A stretch of DNA of 64,000 nucleotides from Selaginella tamariscina (GCA_003024785.1 PUQB01000226.1:289001-353000), one strand, 5' to 3'. Shown: positions 23,584 through 36,475, counted from the first letter of the stretch. Numbers and translations: made by a program. The notes: a model not told the origin generated them from the sequence alone.

Positions 23584-23925
23584 TGTAAGGAAGTAGACTT
23601 ACGTAAAGGACTCATAACTGCTAGGTGGAATATTTAAGAATATACTAATGACATGTGTTACATAGATCTGGAAGTCCCATAAAAGGTACACAGTCCATAA
23701 ATAAAAGGATATAGGCCTATGATATAAAAAGGGACAAGAGTGTTTAGGGTGATCACGATCCTTAGGACGAGCTGGGTACTAGCGAAAAGTACTGTACTAG
23801 TGTGTTAAGTACATGATATTGCAAGTCTGCGTATTGCTCGGGGAGAACACCACGTGTTCTTTGGTTGGGAGGTTTGAGTTGCAGATCTTGTGGCGTGTCT
23901 ATACACGTGTGTTAGGAGCGTTACA
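23584..23925 (+). repeat. 3' LTR of the second Ty3 element
   Basis: Starts TGTAAGG, ends GCGTTACA, followed directly by the CCAAG target duplication. Confidence 0.9.
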
Positions 23926-24439
23926 CCAAGACTCCAACATCTGAGAAATGGTCCCCTTTTGACATGTGTCCATCTTCTGTCTTTATGAAAAATAAAAATA
24001 AAGCTGGTTTTGAGATGCAGATCTCACAATCCTGCATTTGCATGCACACAGACACACAGAGCGTATACTGTACATGTAATTAATTAATAGTTAATATATT
24101 TATTTTGATTAATGAGGTTTTGTAAAAAATATCAAATTGCGTGATATATAGAATATTTAAACAAGAGATGAGAATATTATATCATTACATACATACTGAA
24201 GATACTGAGTTATACATAGTCATATTGTCCAGTAAACTTGGAGCCACATCAGTGGTGGGAAACATTAAACAACCATCTGAGTCTGATATGCGTGTGTGAC
24301 TTTTAATGACTTGTAGCGTGTAATGTCTCTCACTAAACCAGTTAGTCCAAGCTATTTAAGAGAGTAAATATGCATCTTTGGGGAAGTCTCACATTCATGA
24401 ATGCAACATATTCAGGATATAATTTTTAAGAAAAGTTTG

Positions 24440-24684
24440 ATATAAAGCATATAACCAAGAGGTTTAACACTTATAATCGCGGGGAATGCGGTTAAAGGGG
24501 AGAGTTCTGCAGAGTCGTGCGAGGAGCTAGATGTGGACGTGCGTGAGTTGTTTACTTTGAGCCTACATTTAACAACGTTTATGAAGAACAAAGAAGAGGT
24601 GGAGTTGCCTTTGGAGCACAACGCGATAGATGAAAACGGCCTTAGGACAGTATCTCTGGTTTTGCTTAAAGGGGCATGTTGATG
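24440..24684 (+). other. Conserved open stretch 3' of array gene, unknown
   Basis: In unit 1 a plus-strand frame stays open without a start codon (GNAVKGESSAESCEELDVDV, RELFTLSLHLTTFMKNKEEV, HNAIDENGLRTVSLVLLKG) to a TGA near 24682. Homologous stretches lie at about 30930-31240, 37448-37765, 43950-44260 and 50460-50777, where an extra 40-50 bp with GGTTCAAGGGGAGAGTTCTG repeated and other indels break the frame. It may be a relic exon of a convergent gene. I cannot assign a family. Confidence 0.3.
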
Positions 24685-24826
24685 GCAATGAACATCTGCA
24701 AGCAATCTACTTCGATCCAACATTAATGCTAGTAGTATTTTCGCATATTGATGGGAAGAACAACAAAAAATTCTTTACAAGCTGACAACTCAATTCTTGG
24801 CCTCTTCTACTTACTTAGATTTACTA

Positions 24827-27293
24827 CTACTTGCCGGTAGACGACCGCTTGGATTTTCCTCTTCCACTTCCCACAGCACTTTTCCACCCTTGGCATAGCA
24901 GAAAAGGCATTCGAAGTTGTGGTTGGGCTTGTACCTGTCCCCCAGCGCAAGCCGTGTGTACCCAACACTTGCACCTATCGCACTGGACCAGTTGTCCAGT
25001 TCTCCTTCCCCAAGGTAGCATTGATATTCTGAACATTCCACGCATGAATCCTGAAACTTAAAAACGTCAGTCTCCTATGAAACGAAACGAAACAAGAGCA
25101 ACCTCCTTTCCAGCCGGATTGTCCTTCTTCAGCAAGCTGCACCGTTCGTCGATGACCTTAAGATGCAGAGCAAAACTCAGCGAATGAAGAAACAACCTCC
25201 TCGTACATCTTTCCACCTGTCGTATGCCCCGGGTTCTCACCATGACGATCCAGGCCAAAAGCGTTCGCAACTTGTCAACCCCTGGGATTCCTTTCTGCAG
25301 CTCAGTGTATAATCGAAGAGCCACTTCAGGAGTCTTGGTGTGAATCTTGACCGCGTTTGTTGCAACCGAAACCTGGATAACCACGACGAATTCCTCATCA
25401 ACATAGTAAAGTCCACACCCTGTGGTAAACTCTTCGGAACGACCAGAATCTCTTGCTCGATACTTCTCTAGTATCTCCCACGAGAACTTGCCAGTAACCA
25501 CCACTTCCGGATCTATAACCAGCTGCCTTGTTCCCAAATTGAAGTGCGGGCGGTAGTGCTGCCGCCAAAATGGTAGCCATTTCTGCATTCCAACCGATTC
25601 GGGCCATGTTGGTGTCTGACCGTACCCGGGATGTCCACTTCTGTATCTCGCTGAGAGCATCTGCATTTTCTTCCTGCTTCAATCTCTTGGCCAGGAGAGC
25701 CATAGTATAGGGCCTTAGAACTGGTACCAGGCACCTCCCGTGACCACCTGGACTTCGGTAAAAGCACCTCGTGTCTAAAACCTGGGACAGCTTCCAGATC
25801 TCCTCCCCAAAGAGAGCCTTCAGTAGCTGGTTCCTTCCAGCTTGATTGGGCTGACGAATGTACTTCCGCGTCGAGCGTGTGTACCGTTTCAGGTCCCCTG
25901 TTACTTCTTCAATCGCTTTGGTTCTGGCGAAGAGATACTTGTGTACCAGCCTAGGCACGAAACCAGTGTACCAGTACAAGTCAATAAGCTCCTCATCAGA
26001 GAGCTTTATCCCCCAGTGGTCCAGGTACTGGAAAAGTTCACGGGCCTAACACAAAAGTAAGTTCAGTAACAAAAAAAACAACTGCATCACCTCATATCCG
26101 CCGCATATGAACAGATCGACCGGCCGTTTGTCGTGTCTGAGGTCGCTCCTGATTGTGCTCCTCACCGAAACACAGACAAAAAGAGTGCAGCATTGTTGCA
26201 GACCCCACACTTTATCCCTGGCATAGCTACGAAGTGCTACCGAAGGCTTCCGGATTCCTGCAGTGTCGTCATCGTCATCCAGATCAGTGGCGTTCGCATC
26301 GTCAACAACCACATAGATGCGATCACGTATGGACCTGCTTCCCATAAACAACTCCAAGTGGGCAAATGTCTCGGCAGCCATGATATCTTCCACGTCCTGC
26401 TTGTCGTCAATATAAGCCAGGAGTAGACTATTTCTCATCTCCAGAAAAGGATCGTGGACAAACTGCGCACAATCGACGAAGACAATTCGGCGGAAACTGT
26501 CCTGAACCTCAGCATTTTCCTGCTCTACGACCGAGTTTTCCTGTGATCCGTCATCCTCATCTATGGTGTCCTCCACGGCGTCCTCTTCTTGTGACACCAT
26601 CTCCTCTTCACCGAATTTCTTGATAGAAAGTACTGGGTGCTTCTGCCGAGCCTTTGCAAACTTCTGGTGCAGGTCGACAACAGCAGCCATGACAGAAGTC
26701 GTTTTTCCCGAGCCTGCAGTGCCAGTAATCACTCCAAAAGAGGGCCCATCCGTTCTCCTGGGTTCACCATCCTGAGGAAGGAGGCTCTCCAAAATGAAGC
26801 TTTTCACGGAAGGAGCGAGAGCACGACCCATGAAGTCAAATGTACGCTTATTAACCTAACGAAGAAATTGAGCGAGCTTGATGTAAAATATGGTGCATAC
26901 CTCATATAGAGACAGCACAGGACGAGGAACAGCGCTGTAGAATTGTTTCATGTTCCCAAGCTCAAGAGGTCCATGAGCCATTATCTTGTTGTGAACGGAT
27001 TCCGCGAGACTCACAAAGTCGTATCTTTGTAGCTTAGCTGCAGCGAAATGGAGTATTAGATGCTTGGAAATCTGAATCGGCATACCTCTTAGAGTACGAT
27101 CTCGAAGCTGCTCTAGCTCGATGGCCGCCCCAAAGCTCAAACCCAACTTGCACCAGTCATCCCTGTTGAGAGTGAGGAATGCCCGACCGCTGATCTTGTG
27201 CAGGCTCGTCGCACTCGCGATTTCGCCATCGAAGCCGGGGAATTCTTTCTCCAGAAACCGCCCTAGCTCGCTGTAGCTGAGCGATTCCTCCAT
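24827..27293 (-). pseudogene. Array gene copy 1: SAM/NTPase/CR-like nuclease/PHD, broken
   Basis: This is the outermost left and most damaged copy. Exon 1 is 27086-27293 and exon 2 is 26901-27037. Exon 3 (26091-26855) is intact in frame and, like copy 5, lacks a 15-bp acidic-linker repeat found in copies 2-4. Exon 4 (25103-26045) is 943 nt instead of 948 and is frame-broken around 25430-25560 and 25260-25290, across the nuclease-like region. Exon 5 has an inserted C near 24945 and a lost C near 24988, so the middle of the PHD finger, including its third and fourth Cys and the His, is read out of frame. Intron 2 is only 45 bp. The SAM and NTPase parts could still be made as a truncated protein. 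Confidence 0.8.
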
Positions 27294-27297
27294 GGTT

Positions 27298-27308
27298 ACC
27301 CTAAACCC
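27298..27308. promoter_or_regulatory. Telo-box-like motif just upstream of the ATG
   Basis: ACCCTAAACCC lies 5 bp upstream of the start codon of copy 1 (TTTAGGG on the gene strand) and recurs before copies 2, 3 and 5; copy 4 has lost one C. Plant telo-boxes (AAACCCTA) bind Myb/TRB factors. Function here is untested. Confidence 0.35.
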
Positions 27309-28779
27309 GGCGGTTTACACACGTATTAACTATATTATCCATAGAATATAATTTCAATTATTTTCTTGCATTTGGTGATTATGTCCTCATTTATAACAAA
27401 AATAATAACAATTCAAAATCTGACAAGTTAATAAACATTAAAGTTAAAAAAATATACAATTTAAATCTTGTTAAACACAAGACAGTAAAAGAAAATTAAT
27501 TCTGGGGCTTACTTAAATAAGATTAATAAATCAGTCAAATATATTTTTATAGACATATAAATTATGACTTAACGTTTAATATTAAATTTCATTGTTATTA
27601 TTGCAAAATTAGTAAAAATATATAGGTGTATATATATATATATCCTAACATACATACATACATACATACATACATGTGTGTGTGTATATACGTATATGTA
27701 TATGTATCTGTATATTATATGTATGTATATATATATACATATATATATATAGATACACACACACACACAAATAGAAAACGGTATATATACACGTCTTTAA
27801 ATGGTTTTCGTATACCAACCATGCCAATATACATTTATACATGATATTTTCTAAACCTCAGCCGAGAAACAGAATGTTTTCTGTTTCTTTATAACACACA
27901 CACATACACATGTCACGCACACATACCCATACGCACGCACAAGTTAGAAATAATATCATAAAAGGGACTAAAGAAATAAACAAAACACGTGTTCAAACTA
28001 TTGATATTACCGTTTTAATGTGTGTAAATTAAATTATTAAACCTCTCTCTTGTTTATGTTTTTATGTGTTTTATAAAAAAAAATTAAAAGGACAAATTTA
28101 TGACTTGCTCAAGGGGCATTTTTTATAATTTTTAAAATTATAAGGGCATTTTTATAATTATATGAAAGTTTAGGAGTAATTTGGTAAGTTCTATTAGATT
28201 TCACAAGGTGAATATATTATTATTATGTTTGTCAGTACATATTTTCCTTCATATTACTTTGTTTTTCATTAGATTTTATGGCATAAATCTTTATTTTAGG
28301 TTTTACAACATAAATCTTTTATTCTAATGTTTACATATTGTTGACTGCTATGTATGTAGCTATTTAATTATGTTGCTAACTGCTATGTATATAGCTATTT
28401 AGTTATATTATTCTCAAGCAATTTCATTAAACTGTAGATGCGTACGAGTGTTACATTTTCTATGTACATATGCTTTACATGACTTAGTTAACACACACAA
28501 AAGTTAAAATTATGACATTGTATGTGCACACATACATGTTAAATTGTGACATTGTACATGCACATAATCATAACAAACTCTTTATACTTTATTAATGTGA
28601 ATTTGAATTGAATTTTTTAAATTAAAAACAATTTTCTTTAAAAATACAAATGTTGTATACATTTGTATATTTATCATATAAATGTGTATATAATATATGA
28701 GAGAGTAGAGACTTGCGGCTGACCCTAAACATCAATATTAGAGGATTTTATATAATGTGATTTTAACTTATTACTGTGC

Positions 28780-28814
<35 letters not shown>

Positions 28815-28940
28815 ATGTCAAATTCGATTAAAGTAGTTATACTACATAGATATTAGTTGTACAATGTCTTCTCCTTCTTATTTAATAAATAAATAAACTG
28901 TTAATTATTTAATTAGTCAAGTGCGTAAATGTATTAAAAT

Positions 28941-28994
28941 AAGAACACACTTTATATATATATATATATACATAATATAATATAGTGTGTTCTT
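28941..28994. repeat. Inverted repeat (hairpin) in spacer
   Basis: Arms AAGAACACACT (28941-28951) and AGTGTGTTCTT (28984-28994) are perfect complements around an AT-only loop. The structure recurs in units 2-4; the left arm in unit 3 has lost two bases. Confidence 0.75.
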
Positions 28995-29373
28995 TTTTTA
29001 AAACATTTACAAAGGTCTATTATTAATATAGTTCATCACACACTTTTTTTACATAATTAATACCTTAATTTATTATTTATATTATTAATTAATTAATGAT
29101 TTATTTATTAGTCTCAAAAGTAAAATAAGTGAGAAAATATTAAACATGTAATAGATTTATGTAATTAAAATCAAATTCAATACGGACAAGTATTAATATG
29201 TATTTTGTGTGTGTTGAATTTGATTTCAATTACATAAATATTTGTAACTGCATACCAGAACATGAAATATATGTATCAATAATATAAATAAACGAAATAA
29301 TCATACATATATGTGTGTGTCATTATAATTATACACATGCACTTTATACTTTTTACATTTGAAACACCCGTGA

Positions 29374-29905
29374 TACAGCACAAACACAAAGTATAAAGGT
29401 TTATTATTAATGTAGTTTGTCGTATACATATACACACAAAATGAGACATAAACACACACGTGTGTTTTTTTTTACAAAATTAACAGTTTAATAAATTATT
29501 TATATTTAATAGCTGACTAATGATTTATTTATTATTAATCAAACAAACCAGAAAAATACACTAAACAATATATTTATGTAATTGAAATCATATTTAACAC
29601 ACTGTACACACAAGTATATTTTTGTGTATTGAATTTGATTGCAGCTACACATATGGTTAATTTAATTTCAATTACATAAATATTACATCTTCAATGTATT
29701 TTCCTCGCTTGTTTACTTTCAAAATTAATAAATAAATAAATCATTAATTAATTATTAAATATGAATAATGAATTGAATGTAACAAAAACCATACACACAC
29801 CTGTGTTTAATGTGTTTATGTCTTTCTTTGTGTGTACATGTGTATGATAATTTACATTAATAACAAAACTTTTATACATCGCATTTTGTCACACAGTTAA
29901 AAGAT
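29374..29905. repeat. Long imperfect inverted repeat in spacer
   Basis: The left arm from 29374 (ACACAAAGTATAAAGG, GTCGTATACATATACACACAAA, GACATAAACACACACGTGTG) resembles the reverse complement of the right arm down from 29905 (GTATAAAAGTTTTGTTATTAATG, ACACACAAAGAAAGACATAAA). A direct relative lies at 29010-29250. The three together look like a small dispersed repeat present in direct and inverted orientation. Confidence 0.55.
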
Positions 29906-29976
29906 CTGGATGTAAGAATTTGTTTATAGTGCTTCTTTATATAAATGAATAGAACATTTATATTATATTATAAATG

Positions 29977-30011
<35 letters not shown>

Positions 30012-31312
30012 TATTTTTAAGCTTTTCAATTAGTTAACTATTTTTCTGAACCTCAGCCAAGAAACAGAAATTTTTCCTCTGTTTCTTTATAATGCACACA
30101 CATACACATGCACGCATACCATACGCACGCACAAGTTAGAAATAATAGCATAAAAAGGACTAAAGAAAAAATAAAGCACGTGTTCAAACTATATGAACCA
30201 TTTAAAGACGTGTGTGTGTGTGTGTGTGTATTATACAAGTCCATATATAATGCTGAAAGCTAAATTATTAAACCTCTCTCTCTAATTATTTAATTCTAAC
30301 TATTATACAAGAACTCAGTGTATAAGTATAAGAGCTTTTATTTATATAAGTGTTTGTAAATGTTAAACTGAAAGATTTGTTAATTAAGTCGTTTGGAATT
30401 TAGAAATGGATCTTACCAAATAATACACACTCGTGTAAAAAGATTGAAAAAGGATTCAATCTTAATGAAACACTATTTATATAATTAGGCACAATAAAGC
30501 GTGCACACAGACACACACAGAGCGTATACTGTACATGTAATTAATTAATAGTTACTATATTTATTTTGATTAATGAGGTTTTGTAAAAAATATCAAGTAG
30601 CGTGATAATATAGAATATTTAAACAAGAGATGAGAATATTATATCATTCATACATACTGGAAGATACTGAGTTATACATAGTCATATTGTCCAGTAAACT
30701 TGGAGCCACATCAGTGGTGGGAAAACATTAAACAACCATCTGAGTCTGATATGCGTGTGTGACTTTTAATGACTTGTAGCGTGTAATGTCTCTCACTAAA
30801 CCAGTTAGTCCAAGCTAATTCTGTTATTTAAGAGAGTAAATATGCATCTTGGGATTCATGATATGCAACATATTCAGGATATAATTTTTAAGAAAAGTTT
30901 ATATAACCAAGAGGTTTAACACTCGGTTTTGGGGAATGCGGTTCAAGGGGAGAGTTCTGCAGAGTCGTCTAGTACTGGTTCAAGGGGAGAGTTCTGACGA
31001 TTCTGAGTCAAGTTCAGCGGCGAGGAGCTATATGTGGACGTGCGTGAGTTGTTTACTTTGAGCCTGCCTTTAACAACGTTTATGAGCACAAAGAAGAGGT
31101 GGAGTTGCCTTTGGAGCAGAAACGCGATAGATGCAAACGGCCTTAGGACAGTATCTCTGGTTTTCGTTAAAGGGGGCATGTTGATGGCAATGAACATCCT
31201 TCGATCCAACATTAATGCTAGTAGTATTTTTGCATATTGATGGGAAGAACAACAACAAATTCTTTACAAGCTGACAACTCAAGTTTTCTTGCCTCTTCTA
31301 CTTGCCTTAGAT

Positions 31313-33809
31313 TTACCCGGTAGACGACCGCTTGGATTTTCCTCTTCCACTTCCCACAGCACTTTTTCCACCCTTGGCATAGCAGAAAAGGCATTCGAAG
31401 TTGTGGTTGGGCTTGTACCTGTCCCCAGCGCAAGCCGTGTGTACCCAACACTTGCACCTATCGCACTGGACCCAGTTGTCCAGTTCTCCTTCCCCAAGGT
31501 AGCATTGATATTCTGAACATTCCACGCATGAATCCTGAAACTTAAAAACGTCAGTCTCCTATGAAACGAAACGAAACAAGAGCAACCTTCTTTCCAGCCG
31601 GATTGTCCTTCTTCAGCAAGCTGCACCGTTCGTCGATGACCTTAAGTGCAGTGCAAAACTCAGCGAATGAAGAAACAACCTCCTCGTACATCTTTCCACC
31701 TGTCGTATGCCCCGGGTTCTCACCATGAACGATCCAGGCCAAAAGCGTTCGCAACTTAACCCCTGGGATTCCTTTCTGCAGCTCAGTGTATAATCGAGAG
31801 CCACTTCAGGAGTCTTGGTGTGAATCTTGACCGCGTTTGTTGCAACCGAAACCTGGATAACCACGACGAATTCCTCATCGACATAGTACAAGTCCACACC
31901 CCTGTGGTTGAACTCCTTCGGAACGACCAGAATTCTCTTGCTCGGATACTTCTCTAGTATCTCCCACGAGAACTTGCCAGTAACCACCACTTCCGGATCT
32001 ATAACCAGCTGCCTTGTTCCCAAATTGAAGTGCGGGCGGTGTAGTGCTGCCGCCAAAATGGTAGCCATTTCTGCATTCCAACCGATTCGGGCCATGTTGG
32101 TGTCTGACCGTACCCGGGATGTCCACTTCTGTATCTCGCTGAGAGCATCTGCATTTTCTTCCTGCTTCAATCTCTTGGCCAGGAGAGCCATAGTATAGGG
32201 CCTTAGAACTGGTACCAGGCACCTCCCGTGACCACCTGGACTTCGGTAAAAGCACCTCGTGTCTAAAACCTGGGACAGCTTCCAGATCTCCTCCCCAAAG
32301 AGAGCCTTCAGTAGCTGGTTCCTTCCAGCTTGATTGGGCTGACGAATGTACTTCCGCGTCGAGCGTGTGTACCGTTTCAGGTCCCCTGTTACTTCTTCAA
32401 TCGCTTTGGTTCTGGCGAAGAGATACTTGTGTACCAGCCTAGGCACGAAACCAGTGTACCAGTACAAGTCAATAAGCTCCTCATCAGAGAGCTTTATCCC
32501 CCAGTGGTCCAGGTACTGGAAAAGTTCACGGGCCTAACACAAAAGTAAGTTCAGTAACAAAAAAACAACTGCATCACCTCATATCCGCCGCATATGAACA
32601 GATCGACCGGCCGTTTGTCGTGTCTGAGGTCGCTCCTGATTGTGCTCCTCACCGAAACACAGACAAAAAGAGTGCAGCATTGTTGCAGACCCCACACTTT
32701 ATCCCTGGCATAGCTACGAAGTGCTACCGAAGGCTTCCGGATTCCTGCAGTGTCGTCATCGTCATCCAGATCAGTGGCGTTCGCATCGTCAACAACCACA
32801 TAGATGCGATCACGTATGGACCTGCTTCCCATAAACAACTCCAAGTGGGCAAATGTCTCGGCAGCCATGATATCTTCCACGTCCTGCTTGTCGTCAATAT
32901 AAGCCAGGAGTAGACTATTTCTCATCTCCAGAAAAGGATCGTGGACAAACTGCGCACAATCGACGAAGACAATTCGGCGGAAACTGTCCTGAACCTCAGC
33001 ATCTTCCTGCTCAGCATTTTCCTGCTCTACGACCGAGTTTTCCTGTGATCCGTCATCCTCATCTATGGTGTCCTCCACGGCGTCCTCTTCTTGTGACACC
33101 ATCTCCTCTTCACCGAATTTCTTGATAGAAAGTACTGGGTGCTTCTGCCGAGCCTTTGCAAACTTCTGGTGCAGGTCGACAACAGCAGCCATGACAGAAG
33201 TCGTTTTTCCCGAGCCTGCAGTGCCAGTAATCACTCCAAAAGAGGGCCCATCCGTTCTCCTGGGTTCACCATCCTGAGGAAGGAGGCTCTCCAAAATGAA
33301 GCTTTTCACGGAAGGAGCGAGAGCACGACCCATGAAGTCAAATGTACGCTTATTAACCTAACGAAGAACAAAACAGAAAATTGAGCGAGCTTGATGTAAA
33401 AACTATGGTGCATACCTCATATAGAGACAGCACAGGACGAGGAACAGCGCTGTAGAATTGTTTCATGTTCCCAAGCTCAAGAGGTCCATGAGCCATTATC
33501 TTGTTGTGAACGGATTCCGCGAGACTCACAAAAGTCGTATTTTGTAGCTTAGCTGCAGGCGAAATGGAGTATTAGATGCTTGGAAATCTGAATCGGCATA
33601 CCTCTTAGAGTACGATCTCGAAGCTGCTCTAGCTCGATGGCCGCCCCAAAGCTCAAACCCAACTTGCACCAGTCATCCCTGTTGAGAGTGAGGAATGCCC
33701 GACCGCTGATCTTGTGCAGGCTCGTCGCACTCGCGATTTCGCCATCGAAGCCGGGGAATTCTTTCTCCAGAAACCGCCCTAGCTCGCTGTAGCTGAGCGA
33801 TTCCTCCAT
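31313..33809 (-). pseudogene. Array gene copy 2: SAM/NTPase/CR-like nuclease/PHD, one-base break
   Basis: Exons are 33602-33809, 33416-33552, 32578-33357, 31587-32533 and 31313-31534. Exons 1, 3 and 5 have the same lengths as intact copy 4. Exon 4 is 947 nt: one A is missing near 31796 (TCGAGAGCC instead of TCGAAGAGCC), which shifts the frame just after the nuclease-like motif and would remove the PHD finger. Exon 2 has a one-base gain and a one-base loss near 33530-33542 that change about four residues. Intron 1 has an extra G (49 bp). This is otherwise close to copy 4, so the single lesion could be recent or a sequencing error. Confidence 0.82.
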
Positions 33810-36475
33810 GGTTACCCTAAACCCGGCGGTTTACACACGTATTAACTATATTATCCATAGAATATAATTTCAATTATTTTCTTGCATTTGGTGATTATGT
33901 CCTCATTTATAACAAAAATAATAACAATTCAAAATCTGACAAGTTAATAAACATTAAAGTTAAAAAAATATACAATTTAAATCTTGTTAAACACAAGACA
34001 GTAAAAGAAAATTAATTCTGGGGCTTACTTAAATAAGATTAATAAATCAGTCAAATATATTTTTATAGACATATAAATTATGACTTAACGTTTAATATTA
34101 AATTTCATTGTTATTATTGCAAAATTAGTAAAAATATATAGGTGTATATATATATATATCCTAACATACATACATACATACATGTGTGTGTGTATATATA
34201 CGTATATGTATATGTATCTGTATATTATATGTATGTATATATATATACATATATATATATAGATACACACACACACACACAATAGAAAACGGTATATATA
34301 CACGTCTTTAAATGGTTTTCGTATACCAACCATGCCAATATACATTTATACATGATATTTTCTAAACCTCAGTTTCTTTATAACACACACACATACACAT
34401 GTCACGCACACATACCCATACGCACGCACAAGTTAGAAATAATATCATAAAAGGGACTAAAGAAATAAACAAAAACGTGTTCAAACTATTGATATTACCG
34501 TTTTAATGTGTGTAAAATTAAATTATTAAACCTCTCTCTTGTTTATGTTTTTATGTGTTTTATAAAAAAAAATTAAAAGGACAAATTTATGACTTGCTCA
34601 AGGGGCATTTTTTATAATTTTTAAAATTATAAGGGCATTTTTATAATTATATGAAAGTTTAGGAGTAATTTGGTAAGTTCTATTAGATTTCACAAGGTGA
34701 ATATATTATTATTATGTTTGTCAGTACATATTTTCCTTCATATTACTTTGTTTTTCATTAGATTTTATGGCATAAATCTTTTATTTTAGGTTTTACAACA
34801 TAAATCTTTTATTCTAATGTTTATATATTGTTGACTGCTATGTATGTAGCTATTTAATTATGTTGCTAACTGCTATGTATATAGCTATTTAGTTATATTA
34901 TTCTCAAGCAATTTCATTAAACTGTAGATGCGTACGAGTGTTACATTTTCTATGTACATATGCTTTACATGACTTAGTTAACACACACAAAAGTTAAAAT
35001 TATGACATTGTATGTGCACACATACATGTTAAAATTGTGACATTGTACATGCACATATCATAACAAACTCTTTATACTTTATTAATGTGAATTTGAATTG
35101 AATTTTTTAAATTAAAAATAATTTTCTTTAAAAATACAAATGTTGTATACATTTGTATATTTATCATATAAATGTGTATAATATATGAGAGAGTAGAGAC
35201 TTGCGGCTGACCCTAAACATTCAATATTAGAGGATTTTATATAATGTGATTTTAACTTATTACTGTGCATTACACACACACAACACACACACACACACAC
35301 ACACACACGTATGTCAAATTCGATTAAAGTAGTTATACTACATAGATATTAGTTGTACAATGTCTTCTCCTTCTTATTTAATAAATAAATAAACTGTTAA
35401 TTATTTAATTAGTCAAGTGCGTAAATGTATTAAAATAAGAACACACTTTATATTATATATATATACATAATATAATATAGTGTGTTCTTTTTTTAAAACA
35501 TTTACAAAGGTCTATTATTAATATAGTTCATCACACACTTTTTTTACATAATTAATACCTTAATTTTTATTTATATTATTAATTAATTAATGATTTATTT
35601 ATTAGTCTCAAAAGTAAAATAAGTGAGAAAATATCTTAAACATGTAATAGATTTATGTAATTAAAATCAAATTCAATACGGACAAGTATTAATATGTATT
35701 TTGTGTGTGTTGAATTTGATTTCAATTACATAAATATTTGTAACTGCATACCAGAACATGAAATATATGTATCAATAATATAAATAAACGAAATAATCAT
35801 ACATATATGTGTGTGTCATTATAATTATACACATGCACTTTATACTTTTTACATTTGAAACACCCGTGATACAGCACAAACACAAAGTATAAAGGTTTAT
35901 TATTAATGTAGTTTGTCGTATACATATACACACAAAATGAGACATAAACACACACGTGTGTTTTTTTCTTTACAAAATTAACAGTTTAATAAATTATTTA
36001 TATTTAATAGCTGACTAATGATTTATTTATTTATTAATCAAACAAACCAGAAAATACACTAAACAATATATTTATGTAATTGAAATCATATTTAACACAC
36101 TGTACACACAAGTATATTTTTGTGTATTGAATTTGATTGCAGCTACACATATGGTTAATTTAATTTCAATTACATAAATATTACATCTTCAATGTATTTT
36201 CCTCGCTTGTTTACTTTCAAAATTAATAAATAAATAAATCATTAATTAATTATTAAATATGAATAATGAATTGAATGTAACAAAAACCATACACACACCT
36301 GTGTTTAATGTGTTTATGTCTTTCTTGTGTGTGTACATGTGTATGATAATTTACATTAATAACAAAACTTTTATACATCGCATTGTGTCACACAGTTAAA
36401 AGATCTGGATGTAAGAATTTGTTTATAGTGCTTCTTTATATAAATGAATAGAACATTTATATTATATTATAAATG

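Larger units (their letters stand above)
19669..23925 (+). mobile_element. Second Ty3-type LTR retrotransposon, internally deleted
   Basis: LTRs at 19669-20027 and 23584-23925 begin TGTAA and end TTACA and are nearly identical by eye. A perfect 5-bp target duplication, CCAAG, lies at 19664-19668 and 23926-23930. The primer-binding site ATTGGTATCGGAGCC follows the 5' LTR and a polypurine tract AAAGGGGGGAGGAA precedes the 3' LTR. Coding order is gag, RT, RNase H, integrase. At 4.26 kb it is short because the zinc knuckle, most of the protease and the N-terminal RT are missing between about 20742 and 21080. Clear ends and duplication suggest a fairly recent insertion of an already defective or later deleted copy. 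Confidence 0.93.
27300..30501. other. Unit 1 spacer: AT-rich, repeats, no gene
   Basis: The spacer has a TA/CA microsatellite at about 27628-27775; a segment at 27855-28060 repeated imperfectly at 30048-30300 (both with CCTCAGCC.AGAAACAGAA, a CACACACATACACATG stretch and ACAAGTTAGAAATAATA); a (CA)n run at 28784-28812; a hairpin at 28941-28994; and related AT-rich repeats near 29010-29250, 29374-29660 and, inverted, 29690-29905. Open frames here are microsatellite artefacts. Confidence 0.7.

Noticed and set aside
26133-26426. Plus-strand frames opposite the NTPase exon (about 97 codons, in every unit)
   Set aside because: Antisense shadows of a well-supported minus-strand exon with recognisable motifs. 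Their conservation follows from the exon.
27569-27844. Tyr/Ile/Thr/His-rich open frames on both strands (also in units 2-5)
   Set aside because: They are translations of TA/CA microsatellites and vary with repeat length among units.
31279-31626. Alternative 115-codon minus-strand frame over the PHD exon ending SRRGKKT
   Set aside because: It destroys the second half of the C4HC3 pattern, which the spliced frame preserves.
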